DNA of 39,649 bases from Lachnospiraceae bacterium (lineage in GTDB: Bacteria; Bacillota_A; Clostridia; Lachnospirales; Lachnospiraceae), in contig JAEEWS010000023.1 of assembly GCA_016287765.1 (NCBI GenBank), positions 1 through 39,649 of the forward strand, given 5' to 3'. Shown here one piece after another: positions 39,532 through 39,649 of this stretch. Position 1 is the first letter of the stretch. Every line of letters starts with the position of its first letter. The notes beneath the pieces are model-generated. The model had not been told where the DNA came from. It was given only the letters and a program-made list of their open reading frames with translations, and made no database searches. The position numbers were made by a program, and so were the translations under genes.

Positions 39532-39649
39532 CTGGGGACGGGGTTAGAGGTTCACTTTTTGAGCCTTTGGGGACGGGGTTGGTGGTTCACTTTTTGACCC
39601 TTTGGGGACGGGGTTGGTGGTTCACTTTTTGAGCCTTTGGGGACGGGGT
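39532..39649. repeat. GGGGACGGGG repeat cluster J, direct array at window edge
   Basis: Four plus-strand units with cores 39534-39543, 39569-39578, 39604-39613 and 39639-39648, exactly 35 bases apart; the window ends within the fourth. Units 2 and 3 read GGGGTTGGTGGTTCAC, a sub-variant not seen elsewhere here. The array lies upstream of the rnf promoter. Confidence 0.95.

Noticed and set aside
39532..39649. G-quadruplex or telomere-like DNA
   Set aside because: Single units have only three G4 runs, so a quadruplex would need two units; resemblance of GGGGTTAG to telomeric repeats has no supporting context in this bacterial sequence.

Overview
The window looks like chromosomal DNA of a strictly anaerobic Gram-positive bacterium of the Lachnospiraceae, in the Butyrivibrio/Pseudobutyrivibrio neighbourhood. 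This is an inference from gene content. It carries a clostridial-order Rnf operon (rnfCDGEAB), a GH3 glucosidase with reversed domain order as known from rumen Firmicutes, surface proteins with Thr-Pro linkers, a TldD/TldE pair, near-consensus SigA promoters and strong Shine-Dalgarno sites. I see no phage, conjugation or transposase genes, no CRISPR array and no rRNA or tRNA genes.

Layout. 115-4571 (minus): a four-gene nucleotide-sugar operon reading from a UDP-glucose 6-dehydrogenase with a fused N-terminal XRE DNA-binding domain, through a galacturonokinase-like GHMP kinase and a sugar-1-phosphate nucleotidyltransferase, to a UDP-glucuronate 4-epimerase. Together they could make UDP-GlcA/UDP-GalA both de novo and by salvage. 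4794-5354: mscL with a zinc-ribbon tail. 5926-8132: a degenerate P-loop (MinD-like) protein, a possible 36-residue small ORF with its own promoter and terminator, and a GNAT-Nudix fusion. 8579-14188: a TetR regulator with a palindromic operator candidate, then FGGY kinase, class II aldolase, GtrA membrane protein and class III aminotransferase, a probable unassigned sugar or surface-glycan pathway. 14420-20152: a chemoreceptor without an obvious extracellular sensor domain, an SGNH-esterase lipoprotein, a 162-bp imperfect palindrome, and the permuted GH3 enzyme. 20678-23401: tldD-tldE. 23880-27520: a heterodimeric ABC exporter. 27862-34133: a duplicated block of HTH gene plus LTA-synthase-like membrane phosphotransferase. 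In copy 1 the HTH gene is intact but three catalytic positions of the enzyme are lost. In copy 2 the enzyme looks active and the HTH gene is a pseudogene. 34470-39427 (minus): the Rnf ferredoxin:NAD+ oxidoreductase operon.

The most striking feature is a dispersed repeat family built on GGGGACGGGGTTAG(G/A/T)GGTTCA(T/C)TTTT. By hand I count 30 exact copies of the GGGGACGGGG core (both strands), all outside genes, in ten clusters that fall in most of the larger gaps between transcription units. Clusters range from simple direct arrays (35-bp period) to a symmetric palindrome of three plus three copies around GGCGCTTTGCGCC, and to mosaic elements of about 400 bp with internal GTGGCTCA/TGAGCCAC hairpins, some ending in T-runs like intrinsic terminators. 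Both window ends lie inside this repeat, so the window is probably an assembly contig bounded by it.
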